A stretch of 64,000 nucleotides of DNA from Thermoproteota archaeon (GTDB lineage Archaea; Thermoproteota; Nitrososphaeria; Nitrososphaerales; Nitrosopumilaceae): contig QQVN01000005.1 of NCBI GenBank assembly GCA_003352285.1, positions 410,380 to 474,379 of the forward strand, read 5' to 3'. Positions 1-8,522 of the stretch are shown here, in pieces. The position numbers were made by a program, and so were the translations under genes. The stretch's first letter is position 1; every line of letters starts with the position of its first letter. The notes under the pieces are model-generated. The model was not told where the DNA came from, searched no databases, and saw only the letters and a list, made by a program, of their open reading frames with translations.

Positions 1-1
1 A

Positions 2-217
2 TCAACTAGTCATGGTGGCATCATTCATCCAGAAACAGATGATGAGGACATTAGAATAATATCAAATGTGTTAAAGACAGAGATAGAGCCTGCAACTATT
101 AATGGAGGAATTCCATTTGTGGGTTCCGGCGTTCTAGCAAATAACAATTCAGTCGTAGTCGGTTCATTTACCAGTGGGCCTGAAATAATGATGCTCACAA
201 GAGCATTTCAAAGTTGA
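2..217 (+). CDS. eif6: Translation initiation factor aIF6, C-terminal part
   Basis: The window opens inside this gene; 71 codons in frame remain before TGA. The readable part has a Gly-Gly-Ile-Ile-His-Pro segment near the start, then a run ending in a Gly-Ser-Gly-Val-Leu and a VVVGSFTSGPE stretch, which match the last repeats of the aIF6/eIF6 pentein fold. aIF6 binds the large ribosomal subunit and prevents premature joining of the small subunit. The last 10 bases overlap, convergently, the end of hisS on the other strand. The start lies upstream of the window, so promoter and length cannot be judged. Confidence 0.8.
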   Translation, partial: STSHGGIIHPETDDEDIRIISNVLKTEIEPATINGGIPFVGSGVLANNNSVVVGSFTSGPEIMMLTRAFQS

Positions 218-1491
218 AGAAAAGATTTTGGATTCGATACTAATTCATCTAGATTAATTTTAGATTCATTTCCATCTTTCATATTACGTAGTACAATTTT
301 TTTCTCTGCAAATTCGGCAGGTGCGACAATAATACTAAACATGGATTCAGATGCTGCATCCATCTGTTTTTTTAGCTGTCGGCCAACAAGATCCACAAGT
401 GTAGGAATTTTTGCTTGTCGTAGTTTTGATGCAAGATTCATTGCATGAGGGAGCATCTCATCATTTACATATAAAACCGAAACTCTGGGTGGATTTTGTT
501 TATTTTCAATTCCTTGATCCTTCATAGTGAGAATTATTCTCTCCACACCTCCTGCAACACCAGTTGCACCAATATCATTTCTTCCAAATGCTTCCGTTAA
601 TGCATCGTATCTTCCTCCACCTGCCAATGCACCAAGATCTGAAGAGTCATCAAATACTTCAAAGACAGTACCGGAGTAATAATCCAGTCCGCGAACTATT
701 CCAAAATTAATTCTAATATTTGATATCCCTCTATTGTGTAAAGAATTCCACAGTCGCTTAAGATAATCCCATGATTCAATAGAGGAGACGTCTATTTTTT
801 TCTCAATCTCTTCAGGGTTACCCTTGATACTGGCAAAATCAAGTAGTTTTTGAGTAAATTGATGACCAAGGGATTCTTCGTATTCTTTGATTAGTTCATC
901 ACGGGATTTTTTTGCTACTTTGTCAATCAGTCTAAAGGAATCAGCAAGAATTTTGTCATCAACAAATGAGGATTTTGTTTGAGGTGTTTTTCTAACAAAA
1001 GATTCTACAAGCTTTCTATGATTAATTTCAATGACAATGTTTTTGAGTCCTAGTTTTTCAAAAAGTCTTGAAGTAAATTCTATTACTTCAGATTCAGATT
1101 CTAAGCTTGGTTTGCCAAATAATTCAATGTTCCATTGGTGAAAGAATCGATATCGTCCTTTTTGGGGTTCATCATAACGCCATACTCCTCCAAAGGAGCC
1201 AAGTTTTGCAGGAAGTTTCAATGATTTTTGTGATGCAACGTACCTTGTCAGTCCCACGGTGAAGTCAAACCGTAATGCAATCTCACGTTCCCCTTTGTCT
1301 TTGAAAAAATAAATCTCTTCACGAATAGCTGGACCAGACTTTGCCTCCAATGTGGAAAGGGATTCGATTGGAGATGGATCCATTAGTGAAAAACCGAAAA
1401 TTTTTGCAGTTTCTATGAATTTTTCTCTTACATATTCTATTTGGGATAGTTCTTCAGGATCAAAGTCCTTCATACCTCGAGGTAGTTCCAA
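208..1491 (-). CDS. hisS: Histidyl-tRNA synthetase
   Basis: Class II aminoacyl-tRNA synthetase that charges tRNA-His. At 427 residues it has the usual length. The N-terminus (MELPRGMKDFDPEE) is the classic HisRS opening. Motif 2 is seen around residues 105-125, the histidine-specific motif as GLDYYSGTVFEVF near residue 270, and the GGGRYDAL motif near 295; an anticodon-binding domain fills the last ~95 residues. ATG start at 1491. The gene converges on aIF6 with a 10-base overlap and stands alone on its strand. Confidence 0.95.
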   Translation of the reverse strand: MELPRGMKDFDPEELSQIEYVREKFIETAKIFGFSLMDPSPIESLSTLEAKSGPAIREEIYFFKDKGEREIALRFDFTVGLTRYVASQKSLKLPAKLGSFGGVWRYDEPQKGRYRFFHQWNIELFGKPSLESESEVIEFTSRLFEKLGLKNIVIEINHRKLVESFVRKTPQTKSSFVDDKILADSFRLIDKVAKKSRDELIKEYEESLGHQFTQKLLDFASIKGNPEEIEKKIDVSSIESWDYLKRLWNSLHNRGISNIRINFGIVRGLDYYSGTVFEVFDDSSDLGALAGGGRYDALTEAFGRNDIGATGVAGGVERIILTMKDQGIENKQNPPRVSVLYVNDEMLPHAMNLASKLRQAKIPTLVDLVGRQLKKQMDAASESMFSIIVAPAEFAEKKIVLRNMKDGNESKINLDELVSNPKSFLQL

Positions 1492-1548
1492 GTTATCATG
1501 TCATTTCATGATTATGATTTAAGACTTTGCTGTAATGTAATTTTCAAT

Positions 1549-1911
1549 TCATTTGAGAAGATTTAACTCTGCCATGGTAATCTCACCAGATATTCTTACC
1601 TGTAGGTCATTGGCATCATGGAAAGTAATATTCTCATTTGGATTGTCAATTTTTTGCTTAATATCTAATATGTGTTCATCTACTTGACTCTGAATTTCAT
1701 ATAATGCTTTGAGATATTTCTCATCATCAATCTCACCCATGTAATATTGATTCATCTGCTTCTCTAGGCTTCTCTGAAGTTTGTAATTATCATCTGCTAG
1801 TTGTTTTTTTACTTCTAATACTTCATCATATGTGGTAGAGTCATAAAGAAAAACAAACAGCACAGAGCCTACTGCTGTCAGAATTAGTAGCATTAATGAT
1901 ACAGGGATCAT
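1549..1911 (-). CDS. Small membrane-anchored coiled-coil protein, unknown function
   Basis: A 120-residue protein with one hydrophobic segment at about residues 4-24, followed by a charged, Gln/Lys/Glu-rich helical region (about 30-90) that looks like a coiled coil, and a short C-terminal domain. The layout suggests an N-terminally anchored protein with most of its chain on one side of the membrane. I do not recognise a family. It stands between hisS and a polytopic membrane protein on the same strand, with about 70 bases to the latter, so shared transcription is possible but not shown. Confidence 0.7.
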   Translation of the reverse strand: MIPVSLMLLILTAVGSVLFVFLYDSTTYDEVLEVKKQLADDNYKLQRSLEKQMNQYYMGEIDDEKYLKALYEIQSQVDEHILDIKQKIDNPNENITFHDANDLQVRISGEITMAELNLLK

Positions 1912-1980
1912 TAAACAATTTTTGAGATAAACTCCATTTAAGAAACTAGATGTCCAGAATATACAGAATGGGTTGAGAGG

Positions 1981-3024
1981 CTAATCTACAATCATTTTCT
2001 TAATCAGTAATGAGCCAACTAATCCAAATATGGCACCTGGAACCATGGTTAATCCCCAGTATTGAAAAACAAGATTAGGATATAGGTGTAAAACATCATA
2101 AGCTAATACATCTGGAGACAATTCAAAGAGAAGAAAAGTCATAGTTACCAGAGGAAAACAGTAGACAAAGAACATTGAGCCTATAATTGCTCCAGATATA
2201 TTTTCAGAGTATCTTATTCTCTTTTTAATAATAATTTCTGCAATCACTGATGCAATAATTGGTGCAGCGTACAACGGAATGTATTGGTAAAGTAATTCAT
2301 TTGTAAGAATATCAGAAGTGATGTTTAGAAGAACTAGAGATATAATGGATAAAATCCCTGCCCCAAATCCAACAAATCTTACCGCAGAAAGAAATATCAT
2401 AGAACCGACAAGTGGCAGCCCAAAAGATAATCCAACTGCGACGTATGGATCTGGATTAAAGTTGTGAGTATCCCCTTCAGAAATTGGAAGAGTAAACATG
2501 AAATTAAATGAAATTGAAATAAACCAAAAAACTCCAAAGGAAACCGGTAGAATAATTTTATAAAAATTGACGTTTCCACCAAAATGTATTTTCATTCTGG
2601 TAATTCCTATAACAGAACCTAATGCAACCATCATCATTCCAAGCAAAATGACAATATGAGTAGGACTAAGAAGTCCATCTATACCAAATGCCTCATGCCA
2701 GTAAAAATCTCCAGGTCCTGCAATCAATTGCAAAACAGCACCGATGATAATCATTTTTAGACCTAGTGAAACAGAGTTTTGTCGTATCTCTTTATTAAAA
2801 AATAAAATTCCTAATCCTAGAACTGCACCAATTACACTAACTCCGACTCCAGAATACAAAATCAAATGAGATGGAGTAAAGAAGGTATCTGGAATGTTTA
2901 GAAGATGAGAGGTAACATCCCAGCTGCCACCCCATATTGCTATGACAGAGCCAGACATGGCAATTAGAAACGAAATTAAAAGTAGATTTTGAGATTTAGA
3001 GTATTCTAGATTTCTAGATTCCAT
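1981..3024 (-). CDS. Polytopic membrane protein, unknown function
   Basis: A 347-residue protein with about eight to ten hydrophobic stretches and short loops, so an integral membrane protein. Conserved-looking polar residues sit next to membrane segments: His-containing TSH, FWH-like and PTHIV groups near residues 40, 108 and 122, which could bind metal or a cofactor. That reading is speculative. The start ATG at 3024 is followed by a short charged stretch and then the first segment at about 15-33. It is divergent from the archease gene across a 96-base gap. No family could be named from sequence alone. Confidence 0.75.
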   Translation of the reverse strand: MESRNLEYSKSQNLLLISFLIAMSGSVIAIWGGSWDVTSHLLNIPDTFFTPSHLILYSGVGVSVIGAVLGLGILFFNKEIRQNSVSLGLKMIIIGAVLQLIAGPGDFYWHEAFGIDGLLSPTHIVILLGMMMVALGSVIGITRMKIHFGGNVNFYKIILPVSFGVFWFISISFNFMFTLPISEGDTHNFNPDPYVAVGLSFGLPLVGSMIFLSAVRFVGFGAGILSIISLVLLNITSDILTNELLYQYIPLYAAPIIASVIAEIIIKKRIRYSENISGAIIGSMFFVYCFPLVTMTFLLFELSPDVLAYDVLHLYPNLVFQYWGLTMVPGAIFGLVGSLLIKKMIVD

Positions 3025-3120
3025 ATTTTTACGCCTTTAAAGATCTGATTTAAGACTTGGGATTTGATTACATCATCCATCTTCCTATCTATTAATACTG
3101 CATAGTATTTTGAAAAGTAG

Positions 3121-3537
3121 TTGAGCTACAAATTCCTTGAACATGCAACAGATGCAATCATTGAAGTGACTGCCCAAAATTTGAATGAGGCATTTACTCA
3201 AGCAGGATTGGCAGTAGTCGACACTACACTAGATATAAAATCTGTTAAAGAAGAAGAGGAAAGATACATAGCTGTAGCTGGCTCCACCCTAGATTATCTC
3301 TTATTTGATTGGCTTGAGGCAGTAATTTACCAATTAATTACCGAAGGATTTGCAATCTGCAGATTTTCTGTAAAGATTACAAAAGAAGAATCATACACCC
3401 TAGAAGCGACAGTGTATGGAGAACAGATTGATTTGAAGAAGCATCACTTCAAAGTAGAGATAAAGGCACCAACATTTCATGAAATGGAAATAAAGCAAAA
3501 TGATGAGATATACATGAAATTTTTGCTAGACCTGTAG
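3121..3537 (+). CDS. Archease, RtcB activator
   Basis: Archease supports the tRNA-splicing RNA ligase RtcB by promoting formation of its guanylylated intermediate. The 138-residue length fits. The N-terminal YKFLEHATDAIIEV segment carries the family's His and Asp near residues 7-11, and the DYLLFDWLEAVIY segment near 58-70 is the characteristic helix. The C-terminus ends in a short FLLDL tail with an Asp next to the end, as in the family. The start is TTG at 3121; no ATG in frame would preserve the conserved N-terminus. No RtcB gene lies in this window. Confidence 0.88.
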   Translation: MSYKFLEHATDAIIEVTAQNLNEAFTQAGLAVVDTTLDIKSVKEEEERYIAVAGSTLDYLLFDWLEAVIYQLITEGFAICRFSVKITKEESYTLEATVYGEQIDLKKHHFKVEIKAPTFHEMEIKQNDEIYMKFLLDL

Positions 3538-3571
3538 ATTATTTTATAATGGAATACGTTGTCCAAAATAC

Positions 3572-3982
3572 ATGGAAGATGAAGAGTTAGAGAAGATAAA
3601 GCAAAGAAAACTTCAAGAGATGATTTCTGCTCAAAAAGAGATGCAAGAACAATCTCAGGTAAGTGTTTTGGAATTAGATTCTACAAATTTTGATAGCACT
3701 ATTGCTTCAAATAATCTTGTTTTGGTAGATTTTTGGGCCGAATGGTGTGGTCCATGCAAAATAATGCATCCAGTTTTTGAGAGAATGGCAAAAAAATATC
3801 GTGAAATTAAATTTGTTAGAGTTAATGTTGATTCAAACCAGCCTATTGCCCAGAAATTTGGTGTTCAGGCAATTCCAACTTTTATTATGTTTCAGGGAGG
3901 CCAAGAGGCAAAGCGCATGATGGGAGCAGTTGGTGAGCCTGGAATACACATGATTGCAAAAAAATTCTTAAGCATTAATTAA
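3572..3982 (+). CDS. Thioredoxin with charged N-terminal extension
   Basis: Thiol-disulfide oxidoreductase with the WCGPCK active site, cysteines at about residues 59 and 62, and the cis-Pro loop as AIPTFIMF near 96. The thioredoxin fold starts at about residue 31. It is preceded by a ~30-residue Glu/Lys/Gln-rich helix that ordinary thioredoxins lack, making the chain 136 residues. No signal peptide is seen, so it should act in the cytoplasm. It follows archease after 34 bases on the same strand and may be co-transcribed. A second thioredoxin of usual length lies at 50868-51200. Confidence 0.9.
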   Translation: MEDEELEKIKQRKLQEMISAQKEMQEQSQVSVLELDSTNFDSTIASNNLVLVDFWAEWCGPCKIMHPVFERMAKKYREIKFVRVNVDSNQPIAQKFGVQAIPTFIMFQGGQEAKRMMGAVGEPGIHMIAKKFLSIN

Positions 3983-4091
3983 AAATCAGACAAATTCATC
4001 TGAAGTATCTACTTTTGTTGTAGAACTATACGTGTCTGGTTTACTTTCTTTAGCTTTGATAATTAAGAATAAACCATATGATTCATAGAAA

Positions 4092-4736
4092 ATGGCTAAT
4101 TTTGAGCAATCTTGGTCAAAACCACAATCACCCGGAATGGCTGATCAAATTCGTGGAACGATCAAAAAAGAAGGTCCGTTGAAGCCCAAAGTAGAAAATG
4201 CAATGAGAAAGATGTCTCAACCAATTGCAAAATTGGATTACATGTCAAATAAATTGGCAGAAAAAGACTCTAAACTTTTCAAACGCATTGTTGAGGCAAG
4301 ACAGAGACATGATTTAGGGATGGCAAGAGCACTTGCAAACGAACTTGTCGAATTGAGAAAAAACGAGAAGAAAGTTAGCGGTATGCGTGTCGCTCTAGAA
4401 CAAGTACAGCTTAGATTAACTACAGTAAACGAAGTTGGAGATGTTGTTGCATCATTACAGCCAGCATTAGAAACAATGCGTGTAATGGGCCCAGCTCTTG
4501 CAAAATTCATGCCAGAAGCAAGTGCAGAATTTGAATCAATGGGAAGTGCATTAGGCGGCATGATGTCCAATACATTTGAAGGATCATTTGATTCTGATGT
4601 TGGAACGTCAGCTGATACAGATGCAATATTGAGTGAGGCTTCTGCAGTTGCAGGTGCACAGATTGGTGAAAAATTCCCATCTGTACCGACTTCAATTCGT
4701 TCATCACTAGATGAATCATCTGCTGAAAGCTACTAA
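4092..4736 (+). CDS. cdvB: ESCRT-III-like protein, CdvB family
   Basis: A 214-residue Snf7/ESCRT-III homologue. CdvB proteins polymerise on the membrane and, with CdvA and the AAA ATPase CdvC, carry out cell division in thaumarchaea. The region at about 20-150 is a basic then mixed-charge helical core (KPKVENAMRKM, FKRIVEARQRHD, LRKNEKKVSGMR), typical of ESCRT-III helices 1-4. The tail is acidic and Ser-rich. I see no clear proline-rich MIM motif for CdvC, nor a winged-helix CdvA-binding domain, so this is probably one of the shorter CdvB paralogues. A TATA-like AT-rich box lies at about 4054-4064. CdvA and CdvC are not in the window. Confidence 0.85.
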   Translation: MANFEQSWSKPQSPGMADQIRGTIKKEGPLKPKVENAMRKMSQPIAKLDYMSNKLAEKDSKLFKRIVEARQRHDLGMARALANELVELRKNEKKVSGMRVALEQVQLRLTTVNEVGDVVASLQPALETMRVMGPALAKFMPEASAEFESMGSALGGMMSNTFEGSFDSDVGTSADTDAILSEASAVAGAQIGEKFPSVPTSIRSSLDESSAESY

Positions 4737-4786
4737 GAATTACTTTTTTTATTTTTTATATTCTAAAAAATCTCTAATGATATTGA

Positions 4787-5437
4787 TTACCATGATGAAA
4801 ACAATGCCTTTGCAAAGCTTTCTGCTCTTGAAAATCTAGAGTTTATCTCTTGCCAATCTACAACATTCCACCAGGCAGCAATATAGTCAGGTCTTTTGTT
4901 TTGATATTTTAGATAATACGCATGCTCCCATACATCCAATCCCAAAAGTGGAACAAGTTGCTCTATTACAGGGTTATCCTGATTTTCCATTGCTTTGTAT
5001 TCAACATTTTTTGATTTTGGATTGTAAACAAGCCAGCCCCATCCACTTCCCTGGATTGTTGCAGTTTTATTAGAAAATTCTTCTTTGAATTTATCAAAAC
5101 TTCCAAATGATTTGTCTATTGATTTTGCAATATTTCCATCTGGTTTTCCCCCTGCACCTGGTGCCATACTCTTCCAAAACATTTCGTGGTTAACATAACC
5201 ACCACCATGAAAGTTTATCTTTCCGCGAATTTCTGGCTTAACTTGATCCAAATCAGCAAGTATTTTGATTACTCCTTGATCTTGATTTTCTTCAGACATG
5301 TCTTCCCAAGCATCATTTAATCCATTGGTGTAAGCCTGATGATGCTTTGTATGATGAATCTCCATAGTCTGAGCATCCAAATGAGGCTCTAGTGCATCAT
5401 ACGCATAAGGCATCTTTGGAAGCTTGTGTTCAACCAC
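4787..5437 (-). CDS. Superoxide dismutase, Fe/Mn type
   Basis: Converts superoxide to hydrogen peroxide and oxygen. The 216-residue chain has the N-terminal helical domain with the first metal His in IHHTKHHQAY (about residue 28), the second in VNHEMFW (about 82) and the Asp/His pair in DVWEHAYY near residue 168. The usual Fe/Mn SOD length and order are kept. Metal preference cannot be assigned by eye. No signal peptide is present, so it is cytoplasmic. It likely protects against superoxide made during aerobic ammonia oxidation; that role is inferred. The first codon could also be a little downstream, since the conserved part starts at about residue 8. Confidence 0.95.
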   Translation of the reverse strand: MVEHKLPKMPYAYDALEPHLDAQTMEIHHTKHHQAYTNGLNDAWEDMSEENQDQGVIKILADLDQVKPEIRGKINFHGGGYVNHEMFWKSMAPGAGGKPDGNIAKSIDKSFGSFDKFKEEFSNKTATIQGSGWGWLVYNPKSKNVEYKAMENQDNPVIEQLVPLLGLDVWEHAYYLKYQNKRPDYIAAWWNVVDWQEINSRFSRAESFAKALFSSW

Positions 5438-5497
5438 GATGATAATACGTCATACTTTGTTTTAAACCCGTTGAGAACAAAAAAGTATAGAATGTTT

Positions 5498-6931
5498 CTA
5501 GCTAATTGCAGTTTTGGGCTGTTCCCGCACTACAAATCCTCCTTCTGTATATTCAGGAGGAGGAATCTTCTTTGCACCGCCTAGACCAAGTGTCGTAATA
5601 ATTACTGATGCCATGATTATTGTAAATACTATCTGCGGATAGGCCTCAGCATTAGGAAGACCCATAGTTAGAGGAAATGTTGCCAAGACTGCTGCTGCCA
5701 ATCCACGTGGGATCATTATTGTAGTCACTTTCTTGTCAAGCTTTGAGAAGGAATTTGTTAGAGTCATCTTACTTAGAATAACTCTACCAATGTAAATTGC
5801 TACAGTTGCAATTATTCCAAATATGACATATTCTATATTTCCAAAGCTTGCTAATAGTCCTACAAAGACAAAGAAGAATGTTCTAACCAGGAATGTCAAT
5901 TGATTATGCATGGAATCATTTGTGTCAATGTGTGGCATTTTGAATCGGAATAATTTTGCAAAACGATGCTTGTTTCCCACCATCAGGCCAAACACTAGTG
6001 CCGTTAATGCTCCAGATTCTCCATAATGATTTGCAAAGAAGTATAGTACAAACAAAATGCCCAAAGTAAGCATGTAAACGTGTTGACCTTTCATGAATTT
6101 GCTTGAAAGATACATCCAAGGCAATCCAACTCCTAGACCAAGGACTAATCCCACTGCAATTGAGCTTCCTATTGTATCACCAAGGGTTTGCATATCCAGC
6201 GTTCCAACAACTATTGCTCCAAACATTACAAATGCAACAATAGTGGCCAAGATGTCAGTAAGGGCAGATTCAAAACTTAGTAGAGATTTTGCTTTATCAG
6301 AGATCTTAAGATTTCTAACCAAGCCAAACACAATTGCAGAGCTGCTTCCACCAACAATAGAGCCAAGCAAAATGCTATCAAGCCATTCCCATCCAAATCC
6401 AAAGTGAGCTAAGGCAGCTACAATTCCTACAGATATTGCAAAACCTACAACGGATAATATTACTGCAAAATGCGCAGTCTTTGCCATACTCTTAAGATCA
6501 AGATTTAGACCTCCATCAAACATGATGATGATTAATGCAATGGCAGCAAAGTAGGGAACAATTTCAATTACTACATCAGGTTGGATTAATCCCAAAACGG
6601 GTCCTATGACAACGCCCAGAATCATCAAGAATGCAACATCTGGAATTCCTGTTTTTTTGAAAAATGCCTCACCTGAGACTCCTAGAAATATTGTCACACC
6701 TGCAGCAAGTAGTAAAACCGGGGCTGAAACGATAGAATCAGAAGCAAGAGAATGAACTATATTATTTATCCAATCTATTGCAGGTCCAATTACGGCAGTG
6801 CCAGATGATTCACCAGATGTGGGAAAAATACCACTAAGGTCTATTGAAAAATTACTGCCATCAATTTGTGGAAGAGATAATCCCCCGACATACTGATTAA
6901 GGATCTCTAGTATGCTTAGTACAAACTGCAT
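5498..6931 (-). CDS. Sodium (or potassium)/proton antiporter, CPA family
   Basis: A 477-residue membrane protein with about 12 or 13 hydrophobic segments and the cation/proton antiporter fold. It shows the FDGGLNLD motif of the fourth core helix and a FESALTDI segment where CPA1 members usually have Glu-Ser-x-Leu-Asn-Asp. The pore Asp is kept but the preceding Asn is Thr. An N-terminal extension of ~60 residues precedes the first core helices, and a ~30-residue Pro-rich hydrophilic tail follows the last. It probably exchanges Na+ or K+ for H+ to hold pH or salt balance. The ion is not known. Confidence 0.88.
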   Translation of the reverse strand: MQFVLSILEILNQYVGGLSLPQIDGSNFSIDLSGIFPTSGESSGTAVIGPAIDWINNIVHSLASDSIVSAPVLLLAAGVTIFLGVSGEAFFKKTGIPDVAFLMILGVVIGPVLGLIQPDVVIEIVPYFAAIALIIIMFDGGLNLDLKSMAKTAHFAVILSVVGFAISVGIVAALAHFGFGWEWLDSILLGSIVGGSSSAIVFGLVRNLKISDKAKSLLSFESALTDILATIVAFVMFGAIVVGTLDMQTLGDTIGSSIAVGLVLGLGVGLPWMYLSSKFMKGQHVYMLTLGILFVLYFFANHYGESGALTALVFGLMVGNKHRFAKLFRFKMPHIDTNDSMHNQLTFLVRTFFFVFVGLLASFGNIEYVIFGIIATVAIYIGRVILSKMTLTNSFSKLDKKVTTIMIPRGLAAAVLATFPLTMGLPNAEAYPQIVFTIIMASVIITTLGLGGAKKIPPPEYTEGGFVVREQPKTAIS

Positions 6932-7027
6932 CCGAATCAGTTTTAATTTAAAATTTGACTAATAGCAAACCGTGTCAAGAATATTTGATTCCGATGGGTC
7001 AAAAACAGTGCATTTAGTGCTAGGTCA

Positions 7028-7276
7028 TTAGAAGTTCATTAGGCGCTGACGATATTCTAGGATCAGAGATTTTAACTGAGGCTTGTACTCAGAGATGAAC
7101 TGTTTTACCATTGATTCACTTTCAATGTCTTCCATGTCTAACTGCATATCGTCAGGTAGTTGTGCATTCATAGAGTATAGTACTTTTATTGCATCTATAG
7201 GCTGCCCCAGATTCATGGCATAATCAAAGGCACGTTCCATTCTATCAATTACAGTATCAAATTCTTGTAGCGACAT
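7028..7276 (-). CDS. Small helical protein, unknown function
   Basis: An 82-residue, acidic, apparently all-helical soluble protein with no Cys motifs, signal peptide or membrane segment. Its pattern of repeated Met, Asp and Glu (for example MQLDMEDIESESM) gives no recognised family. A methionine start at 7276 is followed by good coding composition. It lies between the antiporter and a zinc-ribbon protein, all on the minus strand, with 62 bases to the latter. Confidence 0.6.
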   Translation of the reverse strand: MSLQEFDTVIDRMERAFDYAMNLGQPIDAIKVLYSMNAQLPDDMQLDMEDIESESMVKQFISEYKPQLKSLILEYRQRLMNF

Positions 7277-7338
7277 AGTGGAAAAATGTTTGATGAGATA
7301 AAAAAGGCAGGGTTATGGTATTATCTTGCTTATTTCGT

Positions 7339-7626
7339 TTAGTAGGTAACTTTTCGAATAAGGTGTGGTTCTTTTAAAAGTAAAATGTCATCATGCCTAC
7401 TTGCCAAATTAACTCTCTTCAAATTTAGATTCGTTACAACGGTTAGTGCCTCACATCTTGTGCAGAGAAAGGTTTTACCACAAGAGATGTTTTCAGCTAT
7501 GACATTTTCTTCTAGCCTATCGGATTTGTTACAGGTAGGACACAACCTAGGATCAGAAAGAATCGTAATGATTTCCTTAACGTAAAATGTTCTTGCCAAT
7601 TTCAATACAGGGTTTTGTCCTACCAT
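7339..7626 (-). CDS. Small zinc-ribbon protein, unknown function
   Basis: A 95-residue protein with two Cys pairs, CPTC at about residues 29-32 and CTRC at about 55-58, spaced like a zinc ribbon. A further Cys lies at about 49. The tail is basic and ends in a hydrophobic/Arg mix. Such proteins often bind nucleic acid or other proteins, but nothing in the sequence says which. ATG start at 7626. The neighbouring small gene on the other strand starts 71 bases away, so the two probably have separate promoters. Confidence 0.65.
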   Translation of the reverse strand: MVGQNPVLKLARTFYVKEIITILSDPRLCPTCNKSDRLEENVIAENISCGKTFLCTRCEALTVVTNLNLKRVNLASRHDDILLLKEPHLIRKVTY

Positions 7627-7697
7627 TAAGAGTTTACAAAAAGGCAGGCCACAAATTGCTCGCCATCCTATAATATTTCTCTGCCATGATACTATTC

Positions 7698-7856
7698 ATG
7701 TCGCTAACAGTTCTAACCTGTTACCCCCAAAAGCCAGACATAGAGTCATTTCCTGGTGGAAGTGAGGCCAAAAACCCTCTTCCAACAGGAGTGAATGAAC
7801 CTTGGATGGAAGTTGCAGGGTTATCATGGATTTTTCTTGAAGACGATTTCACTTAG
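7698..7856 (+). CDS. Short protein of the GLSWI pair, unknown function
   Basis: Found by hand. ATG at 7698 gives 52 residues ending in GLSWIFLEDD. An in-frame ATG at 7686 exists too, but a TATAATAT box at 7669-7676 puts a leaderless transcript start close to 7698, so I chose that. The protein starts MSL, has a Pro/Gly-rich middle and ends with the same motif as the short gene at 47083-47247 (GLSWIMLDD). Sharing this motif, length and TATA box supports both being real. No function is known to me. It runs 19 bases ahead of the secreted protein gene at 7876. Confidence 0.55.
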   Translation: MSLTVLTCYPQKPDIESFPGGSEAKNPLPTGVNEPWMEVAGLSWIFLEDDFT

Positions 7857-7875
7857 AATACTATGAGGAGGTGTT

Positions 7876-8307
7876 ATGATGAATAAAACTAGAAACATAA
7901 TTCTAACATTGGTGCTTTCCTTAGGTTTGATATTTACTGGTTCTCATGTTACTGAAGCATATGCACTATCCACAGCAAAATATGTCAATACAGATGTTGC
8001 AATAAAAACTCAAGCAGATAGAATCAAAGATACTGTAGCAGTCAACAAAAAATTTGAAATGAAAAACATGATTCTTGAGGCAAACTTTGCAAAGTCAAAG
8101 GCCGATGCAAAGCTGACGCTAGACAAGGATTTGAAGAAGGCTTCCAGCAATACGGTAAAGATCAAAAAAGCTTATGAGAAATATGATGCAGAAATAACGA
8201 AAATCAAAAGCGCCTATGATAAGCAATTCAAACAGCTAAAATTTGATCATTACCAAGATCTTCAAAGTCTAAAAAAGATGTACTCTACCAAAATACAGTA
8301 CTCCTAA
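7876..8307 (+). CDS. Secreted Lys-rich helical protein
   Basis: A 143-residue protein with an N-terminal signal peptide (Lys/Arg, then hydrophobic residues to about 21, Ala-Tyr-Ala site near 28-30). The mature part is rich in Lys, Asp and Ala with a heptad-like pattern (KSKADAKLTLDKDLKKA), so probably a long helix or coiled coil outside the membrane. A clear GGAGGTG sits a few bases before the ATGATG start, so unlike most genes here it is probably translated from a leader with a Shine-Dalgarno site. Function unknown. Confidence 0.7.
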   Translation: MMNKTRNIILTLVLSLGLIFTGSHVTEAYALSTAKYVNTDVAIKTQADRIKDTVAVNKKFEMKNMILEANFAKSKADAKLTLDKDLKKASSNTVKIKKAYEKYDAEITKIKSAYDKQFKQLKFDHYQDLQSLKKMYSTKIQYS

Positions 8308-8381
8308 TCACTAATTTTTTCAAGTGATTTTTCTCATTTTATAGAAAACGATATTTATCATAAATTATTATACTCATACTA

Positions 8382-8522
8382 GTGGGTAATGATACGATAA
8401 AAATAAGATTCAAACTGAAGGGAGAATCAGAAATTAGAATAGAGACAATATCAAAAAATCAATTTGATAAAATAAAAAAATTACCAATAATGGAATTTTG
8501 TGAGATTTTTAAAGAGGACTAG
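8382..8522 (+). CDS. Putative short basic protein, unknown function
   Basis: Found by hand. GTG at 8382 opens a 46-residue frame (KIRFKLKGESEIRIE near the start, then a KKLPIMEFCEI tail). The alternation of charged and hydrophobic residues looks like two or three strands and a helix. A TATA-like TAAATTATTATAC stretch lies at 8361-8373, rather close to the start codon. The end overlaps the histidine kinase gene on the other strand by four bases. It may be real, but no homologue is visible in the window. Confidence 0.4.
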   Translation: MGNDTIKIRFKLKGESEIRIETISKNQFDKIKKLPIMEFCEIFKED

